A stretch of 64,000 bases of DNA from an uncultured Spirochaetaceae bacterium (GCA_944389145.1 CALXLH010000014.1:62001-126000); one strand, 5' to 3'. Shown: positions 25,287 to 34,537, numbered from the stretch's first letter. The notes: generated by a model from the sequence alone, not told the origin. Numbers and translations are program-made.

Positions 25287-25946
25287 TCACATGAACAGCC
25301 TTTCCAGCCCTAGGCCATGGATCATCGATACTATGTCCTTGGTCCGAGAGCATCCAGTCTTGGAAAGCAGTGTCCTTATCTGCGATTTTACCGTGACCGG
25401 CTCCACGAAACGCTTTGCTGCGATCTCCTTGACCTTCATTCCCTGCAGGAAACAGGAGATGAGCTCACGCTCAGCAGTCGTCAGCGATGAAAGATGCTGG
25501 ATGAAGAACAGGAGATTCTGCTCGCTCTGCCGAAGTCTCTTATACTCACCCATCAGCACTCCATGCACGCGGTCAGACAGCCGGGGACGCCCTGCCTCGA
25601 CATCCCTTATATGCCTCGCGATCTCTGCCATCCCTGATCCCTTGACTACGAAATCCTTGGCTCCTGTCGCCATGGCCGTCATGATCATCTGATCATCATC
25701 ATGGCTGGTAAGGAATATGATCCTGGCCTCAGGATCTCCCTCAAGGATCCTCTCGGTTGCCTTTATGCCGGCATCGGCACTCTCCATCTCTATATCCATC
25801 AGCACGATGATTCCTTTCTCATACCGTTCCACGGCCTCATATCCGCTTGAAGCAAGGGCCTTGACCTCAAAGCCTTCCTCCTCCAGACCGGCCTTGAGAT
25901 CCTCGCGTATGATATCGAAATCATCGGCTATCATCAGTCCTGACAT
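25287..25946 (-). CDS. Response regulator, NarL/LuxR type
   Basis: A 219-residue DNA-binding response regulator. The receiver domain (1 to ~120) has the acidic pair in MIADDFD, the phosphoacceptor aspartate in VLMDIEM, the threonine in FLTSHD and the lysine in FVVKGSG. The C-terminal LuxR-type helix-turn-helix begins LTTAERELISCFLQG and continues MKVKEIAAKRFVEPVTVKSQ. GGAGG is seven bases before the ATG. The gene overlaps the histidine kinase by 13 bases and is surely its partner. By position, the likely targets are the flanking hydantoinase operon or ABC transporter. Confidence 0.9.
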   Translation of the reverse strand: MSGLMIADDFDIIREDLKAGLEEEGFEVKALASSGYEAVERYEKGIIVLMDIEMESADAGIKATERILEGDPEARIIFLTSHDDDQMIMTAMATGAKDFVVKGSGMAEIARHIRDVEAGRPRLSDRVHGVLMGEYKRLRQSEQNLLFFIQHLSSLTTAERELISCFLQGMKVKEIAAKRFVEPVTVKSQIRTLLSKTGCSRTKDIVSMIHGLGLERLFM

Positions 25947-27427
25947 CCATTCTCCTCCCTCCTGTCATATCGAGGCAGCAGGATGATGAAGCGCGTACCC
26001 CTTCCCATCCTTGTCTCGAATCTGACCGACCCAAGATGCATCCTTATTATACTACGGGCAAAATACATTCCCATTCCCCAGTTCGACGAGCTGTTCTTGC
26101 TGGAATAGAAAGGCTCCCATATCCGGTGCTGCGCTTCTTTCGGGATTCCTGTCCCATTGTCCTGTATCGTGATAGATACCCAGAGACGCTCAAGGGACAC
26201 AGCAAGCTGCACAGGATCGGATCTGGAGGCAGAGAGCGTCGCCTCCCAGCCATTCACGAGTATGTTTGACAAGGCTTCGGAGAGATTATCGGTATCCGCA
26301 AGGACATTGATGCACTCCATGAATCCTGATGCATCGATAAGGATCCCAGGGCAGGCTCTCTCAGCCTTACGCAAAGCTTCTTCCAGGACTGTCTCTATCG
26401 GTACTGCATCAAGATGCACGGATCTGCTGCTGATCGCTCCATGAAGCCTCTCCATGCGCGTCAGCAGCTTATCCATCATCAGCTTCAGATCATCCAGCTC
26501 CTTCCCCTGGTACCCGTTCTTCTCTATGCGCGATATCAGGATCCTGGAAGCAAGAATCTCATTCTTCGTGCCATGTATGAACATGCTGACACCAGCAGAG
26601 GCATCATTGGCCTTCCTTCGCAGGGCGACCTCCTCATGCTCATCATCGAGTATCACCCTGAGATAGCGGAGCGTACCGTAGCATCCGGCAGCAGAGGCTA
26701 CGAAGCTAAGGGCCATGACGGCAACGTACATTCCGTCAGATATCCCGGATGTAAGATACCAGAGCCCGAGGTTCCACATGTAATCATTGCTGTAGAAGAG
26801 GTATATCTGGGCCGGATCCTGCGGAGCATACAACGCATATACGATGGCAAGCGATGCAAGGATCATCATCTTTGTGATGAACCTGCGACGGAAGAATGAT
26901 GATGTGATAGAGAAGTATTCATGGATCATTACCGCGATTGATGCCGCGATATAGAGATAGATCCAGGTGCGGGAGAAGTACACGGCTGCCTTCAGGATCC
27001 ATGGCCATGGCGCTATGAACGCCTTGAATACAGGGGGAATATAGATTATGAGCGACAAGACAGGAAGGACAGCGAGCGTCCACCATAGCCTCTTCATCCT
27101 CAGCGCAAGGGGGAAATAAGAGAACGAGAACGCTGCAAGCAGTATGAAGAGAGGAAAAAGAAAGCGTCCCAGCGCAACGATATAGCCTAGCTGTCCAAGC
27201 GTCATCACGCGGTACTGCATCCACCTCCTTATCTCGTCAAGGCCATACAGCAGGACAGATGTAGCCTCCGTTATTCCGCCCTTCTTCGCGATATACAGCA
27301 GTATTCCCAGGATGAACGTGAATAATGATAGAGAGGAGAGGAAGAGGAAAACGGAACGCCTATCCCTGCGAAGCAGCAGGAATACGCCCTCAATCAGCAA
27401 AAGAAGGGTTATCAGCGTAAACAGCAT
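25934..27427 (-). CDS. Sensor histidine kinase with seven-helix membrane domain
   Basis: A 497-residue kinase. Residues 1 to ~270 hold about seven hydrophobic helices. The cytoplasmic part has a phosphoacceptor in FIHGTKNEIL, an unusual H-box, then an ATPase domain with N-box LSNILVNGWEA, G1 QDNGTGIP and G2 NWGMGMYFA. I start at the ATG with GGAG five bases upstream; an in-frame ATG nine codons earlier lacks a ribosome site. There is no large periplasmic domain, so the signal is probably sensed within the membrane or through a partner such as the ABC binding protein encoded just upstream. Confidence 0.87.
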   Translation of the reverse strand: MLFTLITLLLLIEGVFLLLRRDRRSVFLFLSSLSLFTFILGILLYIAKKGGITEATSVLLYGLDEIRRWMQYRVMTLGQLGYIVALGRFLFPLFILLAAFSFSYFPLALRMKRLWWTLAVLPVLSLIIYIPPVFKAFIAPWPWILKAAVYFSRTWIYLYIAASIAVMIHEYFSITSSFFRRRFITKMMILASLAIVYALYAPQDPAQIYLFYSNDYMWNLGLWYLTSGISDGMYVAVMALSFVASAAGCYGTLRYLRVILDDEHEEVALRRKANDASAGVSMFIHGTKNEILASRILISRIEKNGYQGKELDDLKLMMDKLLTRMERLHGAISSRSVHLDAVPIETVLEEALRKAERACPGILIDASGFMECINVLADTDNLSEALSNILVNGWEATLSASRSDPVQLAVSLERLWVSITIQDNGTGIPKEAQHRIWEPFYSSKNSSSNWGMGMYFARSIIRMHLGSVRFETRMGRGTRFIILLPRYDRREENGCQD

Positions 27428-27480
27428 CCTATCTCCCTTATAGGATTCTACCATCGCGCATTTCAGGAAACAAGGAAAAG

Positions 27481-27503
27481 GCCGCAGGGGTGATTCCTGC
27501 GGC
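27481..27503 (-). terminator. Rho-independent terminator of the ABC transporter operon
   Basis: GCCGCAGG and CCTGCGGC form a perfect GC-rich stem with a 7-base loop, followed on the minus strand by a TTTTCC run. It lies between the binding-protein stop and the histidine kinase start, so the two operons are transcribed separately. Confidence 0.75.
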
Positions 27504-27525
27504 CAGGGAGATGTTATATGAAACT

Positions 27526-28515
27526 TCAGCTAGCTGCTTCTGTCATCACATCGAAGAGCACATACGAATCAATCGTCGCGCTCTGGTCGGCATTCTCGCC
27601 GAATCCGGCTTTCTGTACCTCATAGAGGCTCTCTATCGTCCCATCTTCTATCTGGGAGACAAGCTCCGCGCTCGTCAGCCATTCGGCATCGCCGCGCTGT
27701 GCATATACGGTATCGAAATCAGTACCGAGGACCTCGGCGACCCATCCGATTACCTCGTCCTCATGCTCTGCCCTGTAATCCATTCCGGCATAAAGGCCCT
27801 TCACGAAGGAGACCAGGAGGTCATGGTTCTCCTCTGCGAATGACGGCATGACGATCCAGGATGCGATCGAGGCAGTCCTATCAGAGAACGTGAGATTGTC
27901 TGAGAGGATGAAGGCATCATCGCCGGTATTCTCAAGGATAGTGAATGATGACGGAGACCATGTCGCGCACGCATCGAGGGAACCGGAGGTCATCGCCGAT
28001 GTGATAGCGGAGGCATCCATCTCATATGCGGTGATGTCATCAAACGAAAGCCCTGCTTCCTCAAGCGTCCATCTGAGAATCGTCTCCGATGATGTGCCTG
28101 AGGCATATCCTACGTTCTTTCCCTTCAGTGAAGCCGGATCCTCGGTAACCCCATGGCTCTTGAGGCCGATCACGGCATCACCGTTTCCGACATGGGAGAA
28201 GCAGAAGATATCTGCCTGGCCATTGATGCAGAGCCTATGGGCTCCATGCCCGATATATCCAACATCGATGGAACCGGACTCCATAGCGGCTATGATAGTC
28301 GGGCCATCGGCGAACTCGACAAGCTGTACCTCGATACCCTGATCAGCGAATGCGCCAGATCTCATTCCGGCAACGACGCTCCAGAGGGAAGCATAGTTTG
28401 CCATATATGCGACACGTACGGTCCTAAGTCCATCACTGCTCTCGCTTGAGCCGCCAGCAAAGGCTCCTGACAGCGCCACGAGCGCGATAAGCATGATTGC
28501 GATTGCCTTCTTCAT
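27526..28515 (-). CDS. ABC transporter substrate-binding protein, SsuA/ThiY (NMT1) type
   Basis: A 329-residue periplasmic binding protein. It has a signal peptide ending AFA with GGSSES after it and no lipobox cysteine. The fold follows the NMT1/taurine/nitrate family: VRVAYMANYASLWSVVAGMRSGAF, GIEVQLVEFADGP, ESGSIDVGYIGHG and LKGKNVGYASGTSSETILRW. Family substrates include sulfonates, nitrate, thiamine precursors, riboflavin and purine or pyrimidine derivatives. Next to a two-component system and hydantoinase, a nitrogen heterocycle is plausible but inferred. AAAAGGAG precedes the ATG. Confidence 0.85.
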   Translation of the reverse strand: MKKAIAIMLIALVALSGAFAGGSSESSDGLRTVRVAYMANYASLWSVVAGMRSGAFADQGIEVQLVEFADGPTIIAAMESGSIDVGYIGHGAHRLCINGQADIFCFSHVGNGDAVIGLKSHGVTEDPASLKGKNVGYASGTSSETILRWTLEEAGLSFDDITAYEMDASAITSAMTSGSLDACATWSPSSFTILENTGDDAFILSDNLTFSDRTASIASWIVMPSFAEENHDLLVSFVKGLYAGMDYRAEHEDEVIGWVAEVLGTDFDTVYAQRGDAEWLTSAELVSQIEDGTIESLYEVQKAGFGENADQSATIDSYVLFDVMTEAAS

Positions 28516-28530
28516 TCAAAACTCCTTTTA

Positions 28531-29322
28531 TTACTTCCTGACCTCCAGGTACTCCTGATAGACCTGGGACCAGATAAGGTTCTTCAGCTCCAGGAAACGC
28601 GGACTCATCTTCGTCTCCTGATCACGAGGGTATGGGATATCGACATCGATGATGTCCTTTATGCGTCCCGGCCTGGCACTCATTATCACGACGCGCTGTC
28701 CGAGGATAAGCGCCTCATCGACATCATGGGTGATGAAGAAGCACGTCTTCATCTCCTTCTCCCATGTATCGAGCAGTTCCTGCTGAAGCTGCGTCCTCGT
28801 CTGTGCATCCAGCGCTCCGAATGGCTCATCCATCAGCAGTACCTCGGGATTCGCGGCATAGGCCCTAGCGATGGCTACCCTCTGCTTCATTCCGCCTGAC
28901 AGCTCCTTGGGATAGTGATTGACGAACTTCTCAAGATCGACCATCTTGATGTACTTCATCGCTATCTCCTCAGCTTCCTCGCCCTTTATTCCCTTCATGT
29001 TAAGGCCGAACATTACGTTCTTCTTGACCGTGAGCCACGGGAAGAGCGCGTACTGCTGGAAGACCACTCCCCTGTCCGGTCCGGTGCCTGTAACGACCTT
29101 GCCATTGCATGTCACGGTACCGGAAGTAGGTTCCAGGAGCCCTGCTATTATGTTCAGTAGCGTCGACTTGCCGCATCCGGAGGGACCGACGACCGTTACG
29201 AACTCATTGTCCGCGATATCAAGATTGACGCCATTGAGAGCCACGACCTCACCGGTCCTTCCCATATAGGTCTTCTTGACGTTGTCGATATGGACCTTTA
29301 TATCTCTCTCTTCTCCTGCCAT
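28531..29322 (-). CDS. ABC transporter ATP-binding protein, SsuB/TauB type
   Basis: A 263-residue ATPase that powers the adjacent permease. Walker A GPSGCGKST is at 46-54, the Q-loop at FQQYALFPW, the signature LSGGMKQR at 141-148, Walker B VLLMDEPF at 161-168, and the switch histidine in FFITHDVDEA. The first codons overlap the permease gene by 25 bases. It lies between the permease and binding-protein genes in the usual single-operon order. Confidence 0.92.
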   Translation of the reverse strand: MAGEERDIKVHIDNVKKTYMGRTGEVVALNGVNLDIADNEFVTVVGPSGCGKSTLLNIIAGLLEPTSGTVTCNGKVVTGTGPDRGVVFQQYALFPWLTVKKNVMFGLNMKGIKGEEAEEIAMKYIKMVDLEKFVNHYPKELSGGMKQRVAIARAYAANPEVLLMDEPFGALDAQTRTQLQQELLDTWEKEMKTCFFITHDVDEALILGQRVVIMSARPGRIKDIIDVDIPYPRDQETKMSPRFLELKNLIWSQVYQEYLEVRK

Positions 29323-30098
29323 CCTGTCAGCTTCCTCTCTAAGAGCTTGATGATCTTCTCGACCGTGATGCCTATCACGCCGATTATGATGATGTACAAG
29401 AGCATCGGAGCAGTCTCGAAGTTGTTGTTGAAGCTCCTTATCCTCATACCCAGTCCTGCGAATGCACCTGTCGACTCTGCCGCGATAAGCGTCGTGAGCG
29501 CAACTGATGCACCGAGCCTGATTGCCGTAAGCACGAACGGGAGCGATGCCGGAGCAAGGACGCGGATGAAGATATCCTTATCCCTGGCACCCAGCACGCG
29601 TGCCGCCTTGATCAGCGTCTCGTCGATATTTATGATTCCCTGATACATCGTTATGCACATGATCAGGAATGTCGCTATCGTGATGACGATGATCTGCGGC
29701 CTTCTTCCTACTCCTGCCGCGATCACGATCAGCGGGACATATGCTAGAGGCGGGATGTTCCTGATGAACTGTATCCATGGCTCGATGATGTTCCTTACAG
29801 GCTTATACCAGGCCATGAGTATGGCAACAGGAAGCGCTATCACGAAACCAAGGGCATAGCCAGCACCTACGCTTATAAGGCTTGAGGAAAGGTCCTTCCA
29901 CAGGATACCTCTCTCTATCACGACAGGAATCTGGCTAAGGGTAACTATGACATTAGGGAATGAACGGGCTGTCTGGGGCAGCACGGACAGAAGCGTCCAT
30001 AGCCCCAGGGCAACGGCAAGCGAGATCAGGAGCCATATGCGGCTCATGAGCTTTCCACCCTGCTTCCCTCCATTCTTCGTAAGACTCTTATCACCCAT
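29298..30098 (-). CDS. ABC transporter permease, SsuC/TauC type
   Basis: A 266-residue inner-membrane permease with about six helices. The EAA-like loop that contacts the ATPase is visible as AARVLGARDKDIFIRVLAPASLP. GGAGG lies nine bases before the ATG. A later ATG (MSRIWLL, 51 bases downstream) would also open the first helix. It is the first gene of the transporter operon and is preceded by a 247-base leader region with possible secondary structure. Confidence 0.88.
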   Translation of the reverse strand: MGDKSLTKNGGKQGGKLMSRIWLLISLAVALGLWTLLSVLPQTARSFPNVIVTLSQIPVVIERGILWKDLSSSLISVGAGYALGFVIALPVAILMAWYKPVRNIIEPWIQFIRNIPPLAYVPLIVIAAGVGRRPQIIVITIATFLIMCITMYQGIINIDETLIKAARVLGARDKDIFIRVLAPASLPFVLTAIRLGASVALTTLIAAESTGAFAGLGMRIRSFNNNFETAPMLLYIIIIGVIGITVEKIIKLLERKLTGWQEKREI

Positions 30099-30201
30099 CA
30101 GATGGGCCTCCTTTCTCTTTCTAAGGAAAGGCTAACATCAATCAGCAACATTGGTAGGCTGAATTTTCTTACGCCTGCTACGCTCTTGCAGAGGGCGGGA
30201 T

Positions 30202-30275
30202 ATCATAGGCAAGGCTTGCCCATAAGAAGCATGGAGATCGGAATTATCTTCCTTATATGTATGAGATTATATGAT
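30202..30275 (-). promoter_or_regulatory. Nested inverted repeats in the ABC operon leader region
   Basis: Within the 247 bases between nrdB and the permease start, ATCATA (30202-30207) pairs with TATGAT (30270-30275) around two hairpins, GGCAA-GGC-TTGCC (30208-30220) and GGAA-TTATC-TTCC (30240-30252). This could fold as a three-way junction in the 5' leader. It does not match the purine or TPP riboswitch consensus as far as I can read. Confidence 0.25.
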
Positions 30276-30319
30276 TTGGAAAAGAAGGATAATCACAAGG
30301 CATCGATATCTCAGATGGA

Positions 30320-30344
30320 AGATGGGGCCTGTCTGGCCCCATCT
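30320..30344 (-). terminator. Stem-loop after nrdB
   Basis: AGATGGGGCC and GGCCCCATCT make a perfect 10-base stem with a 5-base loop beginning right after the nrdB stop codon. There is no strong U-run (TCCATCTG follows). It probably ends or stabilises the nrdAB transcript. Confidence 0.6.
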
Positions 30345-30345
30345 G

Positions 30346-31389
30346 TCAAAGATCATCCACCAGTGCCGTTGACTTTGCGTATGCGGTGCTGCGAGCCTCG
30401 AAGAAGTCCGTCTTGACCATGTTCGCATTGGAGTACTGAGACACCCATGCCATATCCTTCGGCTCTTCCTCGAATCCAGGATAGAGATTACCGAATCCGA
30501 TGCTGCTCCACCTCAGATTGCCAAGATAATGGATATAGTCAGAGACCATCTTCCGCGTCAGCCCTGGGATATCATCACCGATGACATACTCTCCCCAGGC
30601 AGCCTCCTGCCTCACGCCCTCCTCCATCATCTCCTTATATACGGAGACCTTATCGGGGGTGAAAAGCTCCGGCTCCTCCTTCTTCAGCTCAAGGATGATG
30701 TTCCTGAACAGCCAGAGATGCGTATTCTCATCGCGGTTTATGTACCTTATCTCCTGCGCGGATCCAGGCATCTTGCCATTGCGCGAGAGATTATAGAAGA
30801 ACATGAAGCCCGAATAGAAATAGATACCCTCGAGGATGAAGTTCGCCACCAGGACCTTCATCAGATGAAAGAGATCCCTGTTCTCGATGAAGTCATTATA
30901 GCAGCTGCCTATGAATGTATTGCGGCGGAGAAGATGCTCATCGGTCTTCCACTGGAAGAGGATATCATTGCGCTCATCGGGAGAGCAGATCGTATCGAGC
31001 ATATAGGAATATGCCTGGCTATGAAGGCACTCCTGGAATGTCTGGATATGAAGGCAGAGCCCTACCTCATTGGCAGTTATGTACTCAGTAACATTCGGCA
31101 GATTCGCCGTCTGCAGGCTATCCAGGAAGACGAGGAACGAGAGTATCTTGTCATATGCCGTACGCTCTGACGGCAGGAGGCGATGATAATCCTTCAGGTC
31201 CTGGGCAAGGTTTATCTCCTCAGGAACCCAGAAGTTGTTCATGGCCTGCCTGTACCAGTCAGATACCCAGCCATACTTCATGTTATTGAAGTCATTAAGG
31301 TTGGTCGTATTGCCTCCGACCATCCTCCTCTTCTCGACCTCGGTATCCCCATCAGGATTAAATAGGGGATTTCTCTTCAGCTCTTCCAT
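30346..31389 (-). CDS. nrdB: Class I ribonucleoside-diphosphate reductase, beta subunit
   Basis: Provides the di-iron/tyrosyl radical for deoxynucleotide synthesis. Metal ligands are visible in order: Asp in FLDSLQ, Glu and His in FQECLH, Glu in LEGIYF, and Glu and His in RDENTH. The radical tyrosine is present in ECLHSQAY with the same spacing as the Escherichia coli enzyme. The start was set at the second of two adjacent ATGs, six bases after AGGAG; the longer upstream frame is inside nrdA. The protein is 347 residues. It follows nrdA by about 10 bases. Confidence 0.93.
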   Translation of the reverse strand: MEELKRNPLFNPDGDTEVEKRRMVGGNTTNLNDFNNMKYGWVSDWYRQAMNNFWVPEEINLAQDLKDYHRLLPSERTAYDKILSFLVFLDSLQTANLPNVTEYITANEVGLCLHIQTFQECLHSQAYSYMLDTICSPDERNDILFQWKTDEHLLRRNTFIGSCYNDFIENRDLFHLMKVLVANFILEGIYFYSGFMFFYNLSRNGKMPGSAQEIRYINRDENTHLWLFRNIILELKKEEPELFTPDKVSVYKEMMEEGVRQEAAWGEYVIGDDIPGLTRKMVSDYIHYLGNLRWSSIGFGNLYPGFEEEPKDMAWVSQYSNANMVKTDFFEARSTAYAKSTALVDDL

Positions 31390-31399
31390 CATCTTCTCC

Positions 31400-33916
31400 T
31401 CAGCTTGAGCAGCTCTCGCACTCCTCGACCTCAAGGCTCTTGGAGCGGACATAATAGATCGTCTTGACATGGCTCTTCCACGCAAGGATGTACAGGTCCA
31501 GTACCTGTCTCATCGTATAGTCATTCGTTATATAGAGATTCATCGACTGCGCCTGATCGATATGGCGCTGCCTCACGCCCTCAGCACGAACAGACCAGCT
31601 CTGATCCATCTGATACGCTGACTTGTAGTACCACCATGTCGCAGGAGAAAGCTCCGGAGCGACCCGAGGAAGCATGCTACCCTTCTTCTCCTCATAGAAG
31701 AAACGCTGCATCACAGGATCCACTCCTGCTGTCGTCCCGGAAAGGATGGATGTCGATGAGGTCGGAGCGATTGCCAGGAGATATGCATTCCTCATGCCTC
31801 GCTCATGGACCTTCCTCTTCAGCTCCTGCCACTGAGGGGATGTGTAGCCGCGGCGCTCGAAGAAGAGGCCGGTGTCCCACTCGGAACCTTCGAAACAGCT
31901 ATAGCTTCCCTTCTCCATGGCAAGCTCCGATGATTCCTCGATCGCGGCATAGGCTATCGTCTCAAAGACCTCATCAACGAACCTAAGATGCTCCTCGCTC
32001 TCCCAGCGCACGCCGTTCTTGGCAAGCATATGATGATAGCCGGAGACTCCGAGCCCTATCGAGCGATAGCGCTCATTCGTGATCTGGGCATATGGAACGG
32101 GATAGAAATTGAGGGTTATGACGTTATCGAGGGCGCGGACGACGGTCTTTACAAGCGCGGAAAGCCTCTCCTTATCCCGGACATCGACGTTCCCTAGGCA
32201 TATCGACGCCAGATTGCAGACGACGAAGTCTCCCGGGTGGGTCTTCTGCACGACGATGGTATCACCATCCTCATCCTTCACCTCCACCGACTCCGCCTCT
32301 ATCTCTGACATGTTCTGCGCTATCTCCGTACAGAGGTTGGAGGAATAGATCATCCCCTTGTGCTTGTTGGGATTCATCCTGTTCACCTCATCACGGTTGA
32401 ACGTGAAGGGTGTTCCAGTCTCGACGGCGCTCTTGAGTATCAGGCGCACCAGGTCCTTCAGGAGCATCGATCGCTTTGATATCCTATTGTCCCTGACGCA
32501 ATCGAGGTATCGTTCCGTCCACTCCTCTCCGTAGGAATCCTCAAGATGATAGCCCTTTACGGTGAATATCTCATGAGGACACATCATGTACCACATCTGG
32601 TCGAGGCTCTCGGAACAGAGCTGCCAGAAGTAATCGGGATAGCAGATGGCTGGGAACACGTCATGGGCCTTCATCCTGTCATCACCATTGTTGGTACGCA
32701 GATTCAGGAACTCCGGAAGATCCTTATGCCACACATCAAGGTATACCGCAACGGCTCCTGCCCTTACCCCCAGCTGATCGACGGCCACGGCCGTGTCATT
32801 GACGAGCCTGATCCATCGTATCACACCTCCGGCAGCTCCCTCGAAGCCACGGATAGCCGATCCATTGGCCCTTACCTTGCCGAAGTACATGCCCATACCG
32901 CCTCCGAACTTGGAGACCTTGGCGAAGTTGTCCAATGAGCGATAGATGCCATCGAGAGAATCAGGGACGGTATCGATGAAACATGAGGAAAGCTGATGGA
33001 TGGGCTTGCGGGCATTGGCAAGCGTAGGGGTAGCCATCGTCACCTCCATCCGTGAGAGCATGTCATAGAACGCCCTTACCATCTCCATGCGCCTTTCCTT
33101 CTCTGGGAGAGCGAGATGAAGCGCGATGCCGAGGAACATCTCCTGCGGTGTCTCCATCGGCTCATGGCGATGGGTATGTATCAAATAGCGCCTGATAAGG
33201 AGATCAAGGCCCGAGTATGTGAAGAGCTTGTCCCTTTCCTCATCGATATACCCCGCAGCCTCCTCGATCTCAGCCTTGGAATAGCCCTCCTTGATATAGG
33301 CCCCATAAAGGCCTTCATCGGTAAGATAGCAGAGCTTCTCATAGAATGATCCTATGCCCTTCTCGGCAAGACGCCTTGACAGGGAACGTCGGAAGGAGAA
33401 GAGAAGGAAGCGTGATGCGATGAATTCCCAGCGAGGAGCCTGAGGGCCGGTCAGCTCCACCGCGGCCCTGATGATCGCCTCCGCCTCCTCTTCCTCAGAC
33501 ATGCCTGGCTTCGAGAAGGATATGAGCTTATCAGCAAGGATCGAGAGCGAGTAGCCATCCTCCGGGAAATCATGCTGTATCCCTGCCAGCACCGGCTCCA
33601 GGGACTTATCGCTGAAATGCTCCAGTATCCTCGCCCTCTCCTTCCTCCGCTGCGTACGCGCGTTGCGGAAGAGGATGAAGCTCTTGGCGGCCTGGAACTC
33701 TCCGGAAGCCATCAGGACCTCCTCGACGATATCCTGTATCTCCTCCACCGCCCAGCTTCCATCCCCTCCGAGACGGCGCGATACCTCCTCCGCAAGGCTG
33801 ATGGGAAGATCATGGGAATAATCACCTCCCGTACTCTCCAGCGACTTACGTATCGCATTGGCTATCTTGTTGATATCAAAGGCTTCCCTTCGACCATCTC
33901 TCTTGATTATCTCCAT
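31400..33916 (-). CDS. nrdA: Class I ribonucleoside-diphosphate reductase, alpha subunit
   Basis: Catalytic subunit that reduces ribonucleoside diphosphates. An N-terminal ATP-cone (EIIKRDGRREAFDINKIANA) marks allosteric control. The barrel contains LSSCFIDTVPDSLDG with an active-site cysteine, FGGGMGMYFG, and NLCTEIAQN with the second active-site cysteine. The C-terminus ECESCSS carries the redox-active cysteine pair that accepts electrons from thioredoxin. Length 838 is longer than the ~760 of Escherichia coli. GGAG lies five bases before the ATG. nrdB follows in an operon. An inverted repeat 40 bases upstream may be its operator. Confidence 0.94.
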   Translation of the reverse strand: MEIIKRDGRREAFDINKIANAIRKSLESTGGDYSHDLPISLAEEVSRRLGGDGSWAVEEIQDIVEEVLMASGEFQAAKSFILFRNARTQRRKERARILEHFSDKSLEPVLAGIQHDFPEDGYSLSILADKLISFSKPGMSEEEEAEAIIRAAVELTGPQAPRWEFIASRFLLFSFRRSLSRRLAEKGIGSFYEKLCYLTDEGLYGAYIKEGYSKAEIEEAAGYIDEERDKLFTYSGLDLLIRRYLIHTHRHEPMETPQEMFLGIALHLALPEKERRMEMVRAFYDMLSRMEVTMATPTLANARKPIHQLSSCFIDTVPDSLDGIYRSLDNFAKVSKFGGGMGMYFGKVRANGSAIRGFEGAAGGVIRWIRLVNDTAVAVDQLGVRAGAVAVYLDVWHKDLPEFLNLRTNNGDDRMKAHDVFPAICYPDYFWQLCSESLDQMWYMMCPHEIFTVKGYHLEDSYGEEWTERYLDCVRDNRISKRSMLLKDLVRLILKSAVETGTPFTFNRDEVNRMNPNKHKGMIYSSNLCTEIAQNMSEIEAESVEVKDEDGDTIVVQKTHPGDFVVCNLASICLGNVDVRDKERLSALVKTVVRALDNVITLNFYPVPYAQITNERYRSIGLGVSGYHHMLAKNGVRWESEEHLRFVDEVFETIAYAAIEESSELAMEKGSYSCFEGSEWDTGLFFERRGYTSPQWQELKRKVHERGMRNAYLLAIAPTSSTSILSGTTAGVDPVMQRFFYEEKKGSMLPRVAPELSPATWWYYKSAYQMDQSWSVRAEGVRQRHIDQAQSMNLYITNDYTMRQVLDLYILAWKSHVKTIYYVRSKSLEVEECESCSS

Positions 33917-33954
33917 GGCTACTCCACTACAAATACTGTAATCATGATCGAATC

Positions 33955-33970
33955 ACGCAAGATATTGCGT
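33955..33970 (-). promoter_or_regulatory. Inverted repeat upstream of nrdAB (candidate operator)
   Basis: ACGCAA-GATA-TTGCGT is a perfect 6-base inverted repeat centred ~46 bases upstream of the nrdA ATG. The minus-strand half TTGCGT could itself serve as a -35 hexamer. It does not obviously match the NrdR box. The rest of the region to the PIN toxin stop at 34139 shows no gene. Confidence 0.35.
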
Positions 33971-34138
33971 ACGCCTATACATACCAGATAATCGGGATAC
34001 AGGCAACAGGGAACCGACGATACGTACCCAATCCCTTCTGCCGGCCGAGTCATCTCATGGCAAGCACATCCGAGAACTCAAATTAGAAAATCGGATACGG
34101 ATAATATAATCATGGCAAAGTTGAAAAACCTTAATAAT

Positions 34139-34537
34139 TCAAGAATCATTATCCAAGAACTCAGCAGGCGTGCATATAAGCACATCTCCGATATTACCCA
34201 GTGATAATAGATCCTTATCTCCTGAGACAATGTACTTACAATGAGCATCTATAGCACACGAGATGAACTTATCATCATCAGGATCACGACAGACCCTTAT
34301 TTCCGATGAAGGGATAATGACCTTAAATAGCATGAGAATCTCATTTACGAGCTGTTGCCTCAAGCGTGGAGGATATTTCCCTGATATCCTATCGATGACA
34401 TCGCGATATTCATCCCAGATATCAGGAGACACATATGCCTCGTTCTGCCTTGATATGACCGTCTGCAGTACTTGCAAAGGAGGTCCTCCAAAGAAGATCG
34501 CCGATATCAGCACATTTGTATCAATCACGATTCTCAT
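34139..34537 (-). CDS. PIN-domain toxin (putative RNase)
   Basis: A 132-residue PIN-domain protein of the COG1569 type. Acidic residues typical of the metal-dependent RNase site are in place: IDTNVLISA near the start, DEYRDVI with the central glutamate, and CRDPDDDKFISCA plus SGDKDLLSL near the end. Such proteins usually cut RNA when freed from their antitoxin. It overlaps the AbrB-type gene by four bases (ATGA), the usual antitoxin-then-toxin order. Base use is not obviously different from neighbours. Confidence 0.87.
   Translation of the reverse strand: MRIVIDTNVLISAIFFGGPPLQVLQTVISRQNEAYVSPDIWDEYRDVIDRISGKYPPRLRQQLVNEILMLFKVIIPSSEIRVCRDPDDDKFISCAIDAHCKYIVSGDKDLLSLGNIGDVLICTPAEFLDNDS

Noticed and set aside
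30202-30275. Purine-type riboswitch before the ABC operon
   Set aside because: The TATAATC-like start and three-way pairing recall it, but the conserved J2/3 and J3/1 bases and the second loop do not fit.
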